A stretch of DNA of 64,000 nt, taken from Egibacteraceae bacterium. Lineage in GTDB: Bacteria > Actinomycetota > Nitriliruptoria > Euzebyales > Egibacteraceae. This document shows, piece after piece, positions 17,420 to 26,829 of this stretch. Numbering within the stretch: position 1 is the first letter of the stretch; every line of letters starts with the position of its first letter. Below the pieces are notes generated by a model. That model was not told where the DNA came from. It was given only the letters and a program-made list of their open reading frames with translations, and ran no database searches. Position numbers and translations under genes: made by a program. The stretch spans positions 1-64,000 of the forward strand of contig JAUJNX010000010.1 of assembly GCA_030447925.1 (NCBI GenBank), read 5' to 3'.

Positions 17420-18197
17420 GGCTCGGGGAACCGGGCGATCTGGCCAACCCCAGCTTCCTCGCGGTGCTCCGGCGCGACGCGCCGGACCTGCTGCCGCGTG
17501 GGGACGGCGCGGCCACCGTCCCCCACGTCGAGGGCACGACCGTCCTGGCGCTGGTGTACGACAACGGCGTGGTCATGGCCGGGGACCGGCGGGCGACCTC
17601 GGGCAACGTGATCTCCAAGCGCGACATGCGCAAGGTCTTCGAGGCCGACAGCTGGTCGGCCATCGCCATCGCCGGCGCGGCGGGCCCGGCGATCGAGCTC
17701 GCGAAGGTGTTCGCGACCGAGCTCGAGTTCTACGAGAAGGTCAACCGCGTCCCGCTGTCGCTGGAGGGCAAGGCGACGCGCCTGGCCACCATGGTCCGCG
17801 ACAACCTGCCCATGGCCCTCCAGGGGTTCGTGGTCGTGCCGCTGTTCGCGGGCTACGACCCGCGCTCGGACGTCGCCCGGATCTATGAGTTCGACGCGGC
17901 CGGCGGCCGGTACGAGGAGCGGCGCTTCGCGACCAACGGGTCCGGCGGCCGCGACGCCCGGGGTCGCTCAAGGCGCGCTACCGCGACGGGCTGCTGCAGG
18001 ACGAGGCGGTCGACATGGCGCTGCAGGCACTGTGGGACGCCGCGGACGAGGACTCGGCGACCGGCGGTCCCGACCTGGTCCGCGAGATCTACCCGCTGGT
18101 CGCCGTGATCGACGCCGACGGCTACCGCGAGCTGCCCGACGACGCCCTGGTGCCCCGCATCGAGAACGTGATCGCCTCGCGCCGCACCAGCAGCTGA
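17416..18197 (+). CDS. prcB: 20S proteasome beta subunit PrcB (single-base frameshift)
   Basis: GTG 17416 overlaps the pup stop. A 40-residue propeptide ends in G before the catalytic Thr41 of TTVLALVYDNG. Counting from that Thr, Asp17 and Lys33 of the active site are present. The reading frame breaks near 17960, where GCCCGGGGTCGC should read with five Gs; the restored text continues RDARGSLKARYRDGLLQDEA to the stop at 18197, giving 260 residues. It forms the two inner rings of the proteasome. The break in a gene whose partners are intact points to a homopolymer error. Confidence 0.94.
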
Positions 18198-18231
18198 CCG
18201 ATCGCACCGACCCGCCCAGGAGGCTCCCCGC

Positions 18232-18924
18232 GTGACCATGCCGTTCTACGTGCCGCCCGAGCAGCAGCAGCGCGACCGGGCGGAGTTCGCGCGACGCGGG
18301 ATCAGCCGGGGCCGGTCGGTGGTGGCCGTCGAGTACGCCGACGGGCTCCTGTTCGTCGCCGACAACCCGTCCGCCACGCTGTACAAGTTGAGCGAGATCT
18401 ATGACCGCATCGCCTTCGCGGCGGTGGGCCGCTACGCGGAGTTCGAGCAGCTGCGCGTCTCGGGCATCCAGAGCACCGAGGTGCGCGGCTACCAGTACGC
18501 GCGCGAGGACGTGAGCGGGCGGGCGCTGGCCAACGCCTATGCCAGCGCGCTGGGCGCGGCCTTCAGCGAGAGCCCCAAGCCGCTGGAGGTCGAGCTGCTG
18601 GTCGCCGAGGTGACCGACACCGACGTCGAGATCTACCACATCCTCTACGACGGCTCGATCACCGACGAGCACGGGTCGGTGGCGATCGGCGGGACCGCCG
18701 AGGCGGTGCAGGGGCGGCTGAAGGAGCGCTACCGGGAGGGGCTGTCGCTGCCCGAGGCGCTGGCCGTGGCGCGCGAGGCGCTCGCGGACCCGCAGAACGG
18801 GCCGCTGGACAGCGGCCGGCTGGAGGTCGCCGGTCTGGACCGGACGCGCGGCCGGCGCAAGTTCTTCCGCCTGACCGACGCGCGCCTGGCGGAGCTGCTC
18901 GCCGAGGGGACCCCGTCCACCTAG
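18232..18924 (+). CDS. prcA: 20S proteasome alpha subunit PrcA
   Basis: 230 residues starting [20 protein letters not shown], the gating N terminus typical of actinobacterial PrcA, then [24 protein letters not shown]. It forms the outer heptameric rings that ARC docks on, and is non-catalytic. GTG 18232 follows AGGAGG; ATG 18238 is an alternative. The end contains TAGACT, which doubles as the stop codon and a likely -10 for pafA. Confidence 0.95.
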   Translation: MTMPFYVPPEQQQRDRAEFARRGISRGRSVVAVEYADGLLFVADNPSATLYKLSEIYDRIAFAAVGRYAEFEQLRVSGIQSTEVRGYQYAREDVSGRALANAYASALGAAFSESPKPLEVELLVAEVTDTDVEIYHILYDGSITDEHGSVAIGGTAEAVQGRLKERYREGLSLPEALAVAREALADPQNGPLDSGRLEVAGLDRTRGRRKFFRLTDARLAELLAEGTPST

Positions 18925-18950
18925 ACTTGACCTCCCTCCAGGAGGTGATC
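18922..18950 (+). promoter_or_regulatory. pafA promoter -10 and full-length Shine-Dalgarno
   Basis: TAGACT (18922-18927) overlaps the prcA stop. AGGAGGTGATC (18940-18950) matches eleven consecutive bases of the 16S rRNA anti-Shine-Dalgarno end, with the GGAGG core six bases before ATG 18952. pafA therefore probably has its own promoter and a very strong initiation site. Confidence 0.5.
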
Positions 18951-18951
18951 G

Positions 18952-20306
18952 ATGCAGCGCCGGATCTTCGGGCTAGAGATCGAGTACGGCGTCACGTGCA
19001 CCTTCCGCGGGCAGCGCAGGCTGTCGCCCGACGAGGTGGCCAGGTACCTGTTCCGCAGGGTCGTGAGCTGGGGCCGTTCCTCCAACGTGTTCCTGGAGAA
19101 CGGTGCGCGGCTGTACCTGGACGTGGGCAGCCACCCCGAGTACGCGACGCCGGAGTGCGACAGCGTCAAGGCGGTGGTGACGCACGACAAGGCGGGGAGC
19201 GGATCCTCGAGCGCCTCGTCGAGCAGGCCGAGCAGCGCCTCCACGAGGAGGGCATCGCCGGCCAGATCTACCTGTTCAAGAACAACACCGACTCCGCCGG
19301 CAACTCCTACGGCAGCCACGAGAACTACCTCGTCGCGCGCTTCGGTGAGTTCCAGAAGCTGGCCGACACGCTGATCCCGTTCCTCGTCACCCGGCAGGTC
19401 TTCGCCGGGGCGGGCAAGGTCCTGCAGACGCCCCGGGGCGCGGTGTACTCCATCAGCCAGCGCGCCGAGCACATCTGGGAGGGGCTGTCGTCGGCGACGA
19501 CGCGCAGCCGCCCGATCATCAACTCCCGCGACGAGCCGCACGCCGACGCGGAGCGTTACCGGCGGCTCCACGTCATCGTCGGCGACTCGAACATGAGCGA
19601 GTACGCGGTGTGGCTGAAGGTCGCCACCGCCGACCTGGTGCTGCGCATGGTCGAGGCCGGCACCGTCATGCGCGACCTGACGCTGGACAACCCGATCCGG
19701 GCCATCCGCGAGATCAGCCACGACATGACCTGCCGCCGCCGCGTGAAGCTGGCGGGCGGGCGCGAGATGAGCGCGCTGGAGATCCAGCGCGAGTACTTCG
19801 AGCGCGTCGCGCAGTTCGTCGAGTACACCGGGTCGGACCCGGAGACCGACCTGGTCGTCAGTGAGTGGGGCCGAGTGCTCAACGCGCTCGGCGACGACCC
19901 GCTGAAGCTGTCGCGCGAGTGCGACTGGGTCGCCAAGTACCACCTGGTCGAGGACTACCGACGCCGCCACGACCTGCCGCTGTCACACCCGCGGATCGGC
20001 ATGCTGGACCTGCAGTACCACGACGTGAACCGCAAGCGGGGGCTGTACTACCTGCTCCAGGCGCGGGACAAGGTCGACCGCGTCGTCACCGACGCCGCGA
20101 TCGAGGAGGCGCGCGAGCTGCCGCCGCAGACCACCCGCGCGCGGCTGCGCGGCGAGTTCATCCGCGAGGCCAAGCGCAAGCGCCGCGACTTCACCGTGGA
20201 CTGGGTGCACCTGAAGCTGAACGACCAGGCCCAGCGCACCGTCCTGTGCAAGGACCCGTTCCGCTCCAGTGACGAGCGCGTCGACAAGCTCATCGCCAGC
20301 ATGTGA
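18952..20306 (+). CDS. pafA: Pup-protein ligase PafA (single-base frameshift)
   Basis: Starts [18 protein letters not shown], as in known PafA proteins; Glu9 and Glu11 are ATP-Mg ligands, and [14 protein letters not shown] holds the catalytic Asp. The frame breaks at about 19194-19198, where GCGGGGAGC should have five Gs as in the homologous dop position; restoring it gives [18 protein letters not shown] and a 451-residue protein. It joins the Pup C-terminal Glu to substrate lysines using ATP. It ends at a strong bidirectional hairpin. Confidence 0.95.
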
Positions 20307-20315
20307 GAAACCAGC

Positions 20316-20345
20316 GAGCCCCGCCGTCCACGGACGGCGGGGCTC
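20316..20345. terminator. Bidirectional terminator between pafA and the PBP gene
   Basis: GAGCCCCGCCGTCC is followed after two bases by its exact reverse complement, giving a 14-base-pair stem. It lies between convergent stop codons at 20306 and 20369. Confidence 0.75.
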
Positions 20346-20368
20346 TGCCGGTCGTCGTCGCGGCCGGG

Positions 20369-23300
20369 TCAGCCCTGGTCGTCGAGCTCCTGGCGGCCCG
20401 GCAGGCCGGGCCGGGGCGCTGCCGGCCCGACCTGGGGCTGCTCGGCGGGCGGCGGGACCGCGGGCTGGCCCCCTGCCGCGCCACCGGCGGTGCCGGCGGC
20501 CGGCTGCTGGGTGTCCCCCGGCTCCTGCCCGGTGGTGGCACCCGTCGTGTCACCACCGGTCGTGCCGCCACCCGTCGTGCCGGCGCGGGGCGCGGGGACC
20601 GCCGGACGGGGGCGCGGGGACGGCGCGGGCGCCTGGCCGCTCGAGACGTTCACCCGCACGGTCTCCCCGGACAGCAGCGGGGTCCCGGGCTCCGGGCGCT
20701 GGCTGACGACGGTCCCGGCCCGCGCCTCGGACGACACGTTGCGGATGTCGGCGATGAGCTGGGCGTCGATCAGCAGGCGCAGGGCGTCGCTGGACGGCAG
20801 GCGCCGCAGGTCGGGCACGGTCGTGGGGATGCCCGGCTCCGGCCGGCCCGAGCCCTGCTCCACCTCGGGGAAGGGCACGGGTTCGACCCCCTCCAGGGCC
20901 TGGACCATGTACTCGTTCCAGATCTGGGCCGGGCGGCCGCCACCGGTCTGGCCGGTCGACTGCTGCCCGCTCTCGAACCCGTACCACATGGCGGTCGCCA
21001 GGGTCGGGGTGTAGCCGACGAACCAGGCGTCGCGGTTGTTGTTCGTCGTCCCCGTCTTGCCGGCGACCTCCCAGCCGCGGATCCGCGCCCTGGTGCCGGT
21101 GCCCTGGTTCACGACGTCCTGCATCATGCTGACCATCGTGGCGTTGACCTGGGACTCCAGGACCTGGATGCCGGGCGGCTGGCCGCGGTAGACCTCGGTG
21201 CCCTGGCGCTCGATCCGGTCGATGAGGTGCGGGCGGACGTGGATGCCGTTGTTGGCGAAGACGCTGTAGGCCGAGGCCATCTCCAGCGGCGTCACGCCGA
21301 TGTTCAGCCCGCCCAACGCGATCGCGTCGACGATCTCGCCGTCCGTGGCGGCCTGCACGTCGACGCCCATGCGCGCGACGAGGTCGGTCACGCGGGTGAT
21401 GCCGATGGTCTTGGCGAGCTGGACGGTCGCGGTGTTCACCGAGTTGGTGAGCGCGGAGCGCATGTTCAGCGTCCCGTAGGAGCGGCCCCCGTAGTTGGTG
21501 ACGCCGCCGTCGCTCCGGCGCCAGCCGGGCGTGTCCTCGAAGTAGCCGGGGCTGCGGCCGGTCAGCGGCGTGGACTCCGGCAGGCCAGCCTCCAGGGCCG
21601 CGGCGTACACGAACGGCTTGAAGGTGCTGCCCGCCTGGCGGCGCCCCTGGGTCGCGAGGTTGAAGTTCTCGTCCTCGTAGCGCAGCGCGCCCGAGGCGGC
21701 CAGGATCCGGCCGGTGGCGGGCTCCACGGTGGCCAGCGCACCCGTCACCTCCGCGGGGTCGCCGGTGAAGCTGCGCTGCAGCACCTGGGTCGCCACGTCC
21801 TGGAGCCGGCGGTCCAGCGAGGAGTGGATCTCCAGCCCGCCGAAGAACAGGGCCTCCTCGCGCTCCTGGCGGGTCGCCCCGAAGGCGGCGAACTCCGGGC
21901 TGGTGAGGAACTCCTCGCGCACCGCGTCGACGATGAAGGGCAGCTGGACGGCGTCGCGGGCCACCGGGGCGACGCCGAGGGGGGCGGCCTTCGCCGCGTC
22001 CGCCTCCGCCTGCCCGACGTAGCCCTCGTCGACCATGGCCTGCAGGACCGCGTCGCGGCGGCGCTGGGCCAGCTCGGGCCGCTCGTCCGGGTTCGCGGTG
22101 TTGGGCGAGCGGATCATGGCGGCGAGGAGCGCGGCCTGCTCCAGGCGCAGCTGGTCCTGGGGGACGTTGAAGTACTTCTGCGCCGCGGCGTCCACGCCGT
22201 AGGCGTTGCGGCCGAAGAAGACCTGGTTGAGGTACTGCTCGAGCAGCTCGTCCTTCTCGAACCGCTCCTCCAGCGCGACCGCGTAGACGAGCTCCTCGAC
22301 CTTGCGCTCCAGGCTGCGCTCCGCGCCGACGATCGACTTCGCGAGCTGCTGGGTGATCGTGGAGCCGCCCTGGGTCAGCTCGCCCGCCTCGACGTTGGCC
22401 AGCAGCGCGCGGCCGATGCCCTCGGCGTCGTAGCCGTCGTGCTCGTAGAACTTGCGGTCCTCGGCCGAGATCACGGCCTGCTGGACGAACGGCGGGATCG
22501 CCTCGATCGGGACGACGTTGCGGTCGATCTCCTGGTCCAGGGTCGCCAGCGGGGTGCCGTCGCCGGCGTAGATGGTGGACGGCTCCGCGAGCTCGTCCAG
22601 CGCGACGTCGTCGGGCAGGACCAGCTCTGCGTCGACCGCGGACGTGGTCTGCTCGGCCGCGGTCGGGACGACGGTCTGGGCGAGCAGGGCGGTGAGCACG
22701 ACCGCGACGATGCCGGTGACCAGCAGGCCGCCGGTGTTGCCGACCACGGACCGGGCGAGGCGGCGGACGTCGTCGCGCCCGATGCGCCGTCCCCGCAGCG
22801 ACGCGACCGCGGCGTTGCTCGCGGTGGGCACCGGCCGGGCGGCCTCCGGGTCCTCCGGGCCCTCGTCGAACAGGGTCGCCAGCGGCTGGTCGCGGTCGCC
22901 GTCCCAGCGCGGGCCGCCGGGAGGGTCCAGCAGCGCCGTCCCGCCGCCCAGGGCGCGCGTCTCCGCCGACTGGACGCCGCGGGCGATGCCGCGGCCGCCG
23001 GCGGCCCCGGCCGCCACCGCGCGTCGCCACCCGCGGCCTAGACTGCGCCAGCCGCCCACGGTCTCCGACACCGCCGCCTGCAGCCCGCGCGCGGCGGACC
23101 GCCCGCCGACCGCCGCGGCGGTCGCGCCGGCGGCCAGGCCCCGCGCGGCTGCGCGGGCGCCTGCCGAGGCGGCCGCGGCCAGCCCCGCCTGGCCGCGGCC
23201 GGCCCCGCGCGCCACCCCGCCCGCGGAGGAGGTCACCGCGGGCACCGCCCGCGCCTCGCCCCGGCCGATCAGCCGCCCGAGCCGTCCGCCCAGCCGCTGG

Positions 23301-23572
23301 ATCGCGGGCACGAGCACCCCTTCCATCCGGTCGACGCCCCTCAGCAGGGCGTACCAGGCCAGCAGCGCGGGCACAGCGCGGGCACCACGAAACGTTCGGC
23401 GCGGTCGATGCCGCGCGATGGTCCCGCGCCCGGCGGTCCGGGCGCCGTCCAGCGCGGCGGCGCCGCTGCGCTGGACCGCCTGGAGCGCCCCGGTGGCCGG
23501 GGCGGCGGTCGCCGGAGCGGCGGACGGGTCGCCGTCCGGCTGCGGTCGGTTCCTGGTGGGTGTCTGGCTCAC
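20369..23572 (-). CDS. Bifunctional class A penicillin-binding protein with PASTA domain (PBP1A-like)
   Basis: 1067 residues. Residues 1-280 are an unusual Ala/Arg/Gly-rich cytoplasmic extension, and one membrane helix spans about 281-302. The GT51 glycosyltransferase domain has catalytic Glu371 in SAEDRKFYEHDG and GGSTITQQLAKS. The transpeptidase domain has GSTFKP (active Ser), SVN and KTGT. One PASTA-like repeat (about 930-995) and a Pro/Gly/Thr tail follow. It polymerises and crosslinks peptidoglycan. It is convergent with pafA and divergent from pafB, interrupting the usual pafA-pafBC neighbourhood. Confidence 0.92.
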   Translation of the reverse strand: MSQTPTRNRPQPDGDPSAAPATAAPATGALQAVQRSGAAALDGARTAGRGTIARHRPRRTFRGARAVPALLAWYALLRGVDRMEGVLVPAIQRLGGRLGRLIGRGEARAVPAVTSSAGGVARGAGRGQAGLAAAASAGARAAARGLAAGATAAAVGGRSAARGLQAAVSETVGGWRSLGRGWRRAVAAGAAGGRGIARGVQSAETRALGGGTALLDPPGGPRWDGDRDQPLATLFDEGPEDPEAARPVPTASNAAVASLRGRRIGRDDVRRLARSVVGNTGGLLVTGIVAVVLTALLAQTVVPTAAEQTTSAVDAELVLPDDVALDELAEPSTIYAGDGTPLATLDQEIDRNVVPIEAIPPFVQQAVISAEDRKFYEHDGYDAEGIGRALLANVEAGELTQGGSTITQQLAKSIVGAERSLERKVEELVYAVALEERFEKDELLEQYLNQVFFGRNAYGVDAAAQKYFNVPQDQLRLEQAALLAAMIRSPNTANPDERPELAQRRRDAVLQAMVDEGYVGQAEADAAKAAPLGVAPVARDAVQLPFIVDAVREEFLTSPEFAAFGATRQEREEALFFGGLEIHSSLDRRLQDVATQVLQRSFTGDPAEVTGALATVEPATGRILAASGALRYEDENFNLATQGRRQAGSTFKPFVYAAALEAGLPESTPLTGRSPGYFEDTPGWRRSDGGVTNYGGRSYGTLNMRSALTNSVNTATVQLAKTIGITRVTDLVARMGVDVQAATDGEIVDAIALGGLNIGVTPLEMASAYSVFANNGIHVRPHLIDRIERQGTEVYRGQPPGIQVLESQVNATMVSMMQDVVNQGTGTRARIRGWEVAGKTGTTNNNRDAWFVGYTPTLATAMWYGFESGQQSTGQTGGGRPAQIWNEYMVQALEGVEPVPFPEVEQGSGRPEPGIPTTVPDLRRLPSSDALRLLIDAQLIADIRNVSSEARAGTVVSQRPEPGTPLLSGETVRVNVSSGQAPAPSPRPRPAVPAPRAGTTGGGTTGGDTTGATTGQEPGDTQQPAAGTAGGAAGGQPAVPPPAEQPQVGPAAPRPGLPGRQELDDQG

Positions 23573-23727
23573 GGAACGCGGTACCCCTGCGGATGTCGGA
23601 GATGTCGCGGCACCCTACCGGCCCCGCGGCACCCAGTCTGCCCCTCGGGTGTGACAACCCCGGGGCATCGGACCCATCGTCCACAGGACGCGCGAGGGCC
23701 CTGCGCCGTTGCGTCCGCCACCGGTCG

Positions 23728-23733
23728 TACGGT
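23728..23733 (+). promoter_or_regulatory. Leaderless -10 of pafB
   Basis: TACGGT ends seven bases before GTG 23741, so transcription probably begins at or next to the start codon. No ribosome-binding site is visible. Confidence 0.45.
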
Positions 23734-23740
23734 TGCGGGC

Positions 23741-24733
23741 GTGATCGGCCGACTCGAGCGCCTGCTGAACCTGGTCATCGCCCTGCGCGAGACCCGGGTC
23801 CCGCTCACCGCCGGGGACGTGCGGGAGCGGGTCGCGGGCTACGACCAGCCTGACGGCGAGGCGTTCCGCCGCACCTTCGAGCGGGACAAGGCCGACCTGC
23901 GCGCGCTGGGCGTCCCGGTCACCACGGCCCCGGTGGACCGCTGGGACGACCGCGTCGGCTACCGCATCGACCCCGCGGCCTACGACCTCCCGCCGGTGCG
24001 CCTGGAGCCCGACGAGCTGGCCGCGCTGGCGCTGGCGCTGCAGGCCACCGGCCTGGTGGACGAGGCCGGCGCGGGCCTGCGCAAGCTGGCGGTCGACGCC
24101 GAGCTCGCCCTGCCCGACGACCCCGCCGCCCCGCTGCTGGCCGGCCCGGCGCGCGCCCCGGCCCCGATCGAGGTGGAGCTGGATGCGCCCCACCGGGCCG
24201 CGCTCATGCAGGCCCAGCTCACCCGCACCCGCGTGCGGTTCCCGTACCGGCCGACGGGCCGCCCCGCGGCGGCGCGCCTGGTCGACCCGCACGCGCTCGT
24301 GCTGCGCGGGGGCCGCTGGTACCTGGTCGGCCACGACCACGACCGGGGCGAGCGCCGCGCCTTCCGCCTGGACCGGATCGCGGGCGAGGTCCACACGGTC
24401 GGCGAGCCGTGGGCCTTCGCGCCCCCGGCGGTCCCCGTCGACGTCGACGACGTCGTCCCCCCGGCCCCGGCGGAGGGGCCGCGGCGCGCGACCGTGCTGG
24501 CCGACCCGGCGGTCGCCTGGCGCGTGGCGGGCCGGGCGACCGGCGGGGGCGAGCCGGCCGGGGACGACCGCACGCGCTTCTCGGTGCCCGTCGGGGACCC
24601 CGACGCCTTCGTCACCTGGGCCCTGGAGTTCGGGCCGGACCTGGAGGTCACCGACCCGCCCGAGCTGCGCGCGCGGCTGGTGGACCGCGCCAGGGCGGCC
24701 CTGGCCGCGGCCCGCCCGGCGGGGGCCCCATGA
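23741..24733 (+). CDS. pafB: PafB, HTH-WYL transcriptional regulator
   Basis: 330 residues. An N-terminal winged helix (RLERLLNLVIALRETRVPLT) is followed by a WYL domain (DPHALVLRGGRWYLVGHDHDR) and the WCX C-terminal region. PafB forms a complex with PafC; in mycobacteria the pair activates LexA-independent DNA-damage genes and is encoded with pafA. Here it is separated from pafA by the opposite-strand PBP gene and has its own leaderless-type promoter. The stop overlaps the pafC ATG. Confidence 0.92.
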   Translation: MIGRLERLLNLVIALRETRVPLTAGDVRERVAGYDQPDGEAFRRTFERDKADLRALGVPVTTAPVDRWDDRVGYRIDPAAYDLPPVRLEPDELAALALALQATGLVDEAGAGLRKLAVDAELALPDDPAAPLLAGPARAPAPIEVELDAPHRAALMQAQLTRTRVRFPYRPTGRPAAARLVDPHALVLRGGRWYLVGHDHDRGERRAFRLDRIAGEVHTVGEPWAFAPPAVPVDVDDVVPPAPAEGPRRATVLADPAVAWRVAGRATGGGEPAGDDRTRFSVPVGDPDAFVTWALEFGPDLEVTDPPELRARLVDRARAALAAARPAGAP

Positions 24734-25665
24734 CCACGGTGCGCACCCTCCAGCGCCTCGAGCGGATCCTGGTGATGGTGCCGTGGCTGCTCGAGCACCC
24801 CGGCGTCCCGGTGGACGAGGTCACGACGCGCTTCGGCGTCACCCGCCGCGAGCTGGAGCGCGACCTCGACGTCCTGGGCTACTGCGGCCTGCCCGGCTAC
24901 GGCGGGGGCGACCTGGTCGAGACCGCCGTGGTCGGGGACCGCGTCACCGTGCGGCTGGCCGAGTTCTTCCGCCGCCCGCTCACGCTGTCGCTGCGCGAGG
25001 CGCTCACGCTCCTGCTCGCGGCCCGCGCCCTGGCGGGGGTGCCGGGCGTGGCGGAGTCGGCCAGCCTGCGGCGCGCCCAGGTCAAGCTGCAGACGACCCT
25101 GGGGGCGGAGCCGCGCCTGTCGATCGACCTGTCCACGCCCGGCGACGAGCGCCTGCCCCTGCTGCGCGCGGCGGTCGAGCAGCGCCGCGTGGTCCACCTG
25201 CGCTACCGGTCGCGCTCCAAGGAGGAGACCACCGAGCGCGACGTCGAGCCGTGGGCCGTGGTCGGCGCGGAGGGCGCCTGGTACCTCCAGGGCTGGTGCC
25301 GGCTGGCCCGCGGGCCCCGCGACTTCCGGCTCGACCGCGTCGAGGAGGCCGTGCTGACCGGCGAGGACGCGGGCCCGGTGCCCGCCGCCCCGCCCCCGGC
25401 GCCGGCCTACCAGCCCCGCCCCGGCGACGTCGAGGTGGTCCTGGCCCTGGACCCGGCGGCGTGGTGGCTGCCCGAGCGGCTGGTGGTCGACGCCGTCGAG
25501 GACGTGGACGGCGTGCGCCTGGTCCGCCTGCGCACGGGCAGCCTGGAGTGGCTGGCGCGGCTGGTCCTGTCGCTCGCCCCCGCGGTCCGGGTCGTCCAGC
25601 CGGCCACCCTGGCGGCCCGCGTCGGGGACCTGGCAGCCGCCACGCTGGAGCGCCACGCGGGCTGA
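24730..25665 (+). CDS. pafC: PafC, HTH-WYL transcriptional regulator
   Basis: 311 residues starting MTTVRTLQRLERILVMVPWL. An HTH (VDEVTTRFGVTRRELERDLDVL) is followed by a WYL domain containing VEPWAVVGAEGAWYLQGWC and the FRLDRV strand. It is the heteromeric partner of PafB in the DNA-damage response. The ATGA overlap at 24730-24733 gives coupled translation and equal stoichiometry. Confidence 0.92.
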   Translation: MTTVRTLQRLERILVMVPWLLEHPGVPVDEVTTRFGVTRRELERDLDVLGYCGLPGYGGGDLVETAVVGDRVTVRLAEFFRRPLTLSLREALTLLLAARALAGVPGVAESASLRRAQVKLQTTLGAEPRLSIDLSTPGDERLPLLRAAVEQRRVVHLRYRSRSKEETTERDVEPWAVVGAEGAWYLQGWCRLARGPRDFRLDRVEEAVLTGEDAGPVPAAPPPAPAYQPRPGDVEVVLALDPAAWWLPERLVVDAVEDVDGVRLVRLRTGSLEWLARLVLSLAPAVRVVQPATLAARVGDLAAATLERHAG

Positions 25666-25845
25666 GGTCGGCGGCACCGGGGCCGGATGGCACCGGGGGG
25701 CCATGCGGGCATGGTCCATCCGCACCAGGGCACCCGGTCGATCCGGAGCATTTCTCCTCGAGAGCCCGGATCGCACTGAACACCGGGGTCACCGGCACCG
25801 AACAAGGGGGGACCGCGCAACGCGGGACGGAAGAGGAGGAACGCC

Positions 25846-26172
25846 ATGACCACGATCAAGGCCACGTGCCCCACCTGCGGGGAGGTCGGGCTCACGCCGG
25901 ACGAGGTCGAGCTGTGGGTCGACCGCGCCGACAAGGCCGGTTCCTTCTACGCCTTCACGTGCCCGTCCTGCCTGCAGGTCGTGCGCAAGCCGGCCGACGC
26001 GCGGGTCATCCGCCTGCTGTCCGGCGGGGGCGTCGCGGCCCGCGACATCGCCCCGGCGCCGCGACCGCGCTTCGACACCCCGCCCCTGACCCGCGACGAC
26101 CTGCTGGACTTCCACCAGCTGCTCGCCCGCGACGGCTGGTTCGACGAGGTCGTCGCGCTGGTCGCCCGCTGA
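25846..26172 (+). CDS. Hypothetical zinc-ribbon protein
   Basis: 108 residues. Two CxxC pairs, CPTCGE near residue 8 and CPSCLQ near 43, make a probable zinc ribbon; the C-terminal helix is LTRDDLLDFHQLLARDGWFDEV. No known function. It lies between pafC and the tat genes and has an AGAGGAGG-like ribosome site. The 180 bases upstream hold no recognisable gene. Confidence 0.6.
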   Translation: MTTIKATCPTCGEVGLTPDEVELWVDRADKAGSFYAFTCPSCLQVVRKPADARVIRLLSGGGVAARDIAPAPRPRFDTPPLTRDDLLDFHQLLARDGWFDEVVALVAR

Positions 26173-26191
26173 CGGGCGCTACGCTGCCCGC

Positions 26192-26479
26192 GTGGGTGCC
26201 CTCGTCGTCCTCGCCATCGCCGTCGCGGCCGTCGCGCTCGGCGCCGCCGTGGTCGCCGGGCGCCTGCTGTGGGCCCAGGTCCGGCGCCTGCGCGCCACCG
26301 CCGCGGCGGCGGCGGGCCGGGTGTCCCCGATCGTGGCGGAGCTGACCGAGGAGCTGGCCGTCACCGCGACCGAGGCCGAGGCCGTGCAGGCGGCCGTCGG
26401 CGGCGGTCGCGCCCGGACACCCATCCGTGGGACCCTCGACGCCGAACCGTTCCCGACGGCTCGCGAGCCGCTGTACTAG
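26192..26479 (+). CDS. Small membrane protein with one N-terminal helix
   Basis: 95 residues. Residues 2-25 (GALVVLAIAVAAVALGAAVV) are one membrane helix; the rest is an Ala-rich amphipathic helix followed by a short tail. Not recognised beyond a membrane-anchored coiled-coil type. GTG 26192 follows TACGCT (26180-26185) by six bases, a good leaderless configuration. Upstream of tatA. Confidence 0.6.
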   Translation: MGALVVLAIAVAAVALGAAVVAGRLLWAQVRRLRATAAAAAGRVSPIVAELTEELAVTATEAEAVQAAVGGGRARTPIRGTLDAEPFPTAREPLY

Positions 26480-26482
26480 ACT
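26477..26482 (+). promoter_or_regulatory. -10 element of the tatA promoter
   Basis: TAGACT overlaps the stop codon of the upstream membrane protein, 56 bases before GTG 26539; CTGGAGGA at 26527-26534 is the ribosome site. Confidence 0.4.
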
Positions 26483-26538
26483 CCCTTCTTGTCCGGACCC
26501 CGAGCGCGGGCATGCCCGCGCCCATCCTGGAGGACCGC

Positions 26539-26793
26539 GTGAACCTTCCCGGCGGCGCCGAGTGGATCATCATCCTGCTGATCTTCATCCTGCTGTTCGG
26601 CGCGTCGCGGCTGCCGTCCCTGGGCCGCTCGATGGGTCAGAGCATCACCGGCTTCAAGCGCGGGATGGCGGAGGGGCGCGAGGACGACGAGAAGGCCGAG
26701 CAGGAGCGCGCGCGTCAGCAGCTGGCCGCGGGCGAGCCCGCGACCCCGCCGATCGTCGCCGAGCAGCGCACCACCACGCCCGACCGCCAGTAG
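26539..26793 (+). CDS. tatA: Twin-arginine translocase subunit TatA
   Basis: 84 residues. A short N terminus VNLPGGAEW precedes a membrane helix of about 15 residues (IIILLIFILLFGASRLP), with the FGASRLP hinge and the amphipathic helix LGRSMGQSITGFKRGMAEG: the TatA/E pattern. A charged tail follows. GTG 26539 is chosen because GGAGGA is five bases upstream; ATG 26512 would add nine residues and cover the ribosome site. tatC is 36 bases downstream. Confidence 0.93.
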   Translation: MNLPGGAEWIIILLIFILLFGASRLPSLGRSMGQSITGFKRGMAEGREDDEKAEQERARQQLAAGEPATPPIVAEQRTTTPDRQ

Positions 26794-26829
26794 CGGCGCG
26801 TCCGGCCGACCCCCGGGGGGAGGGCGCCG

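Noticed and set aside
17416..20306. Programmed ribosomal frameshifting in prcB and pafA
   Set aside because: The breaks are simple one-base losses in G runs with no slippery heptamer or conserved stimulator, and similar losses occur in unrelated genes of the window.
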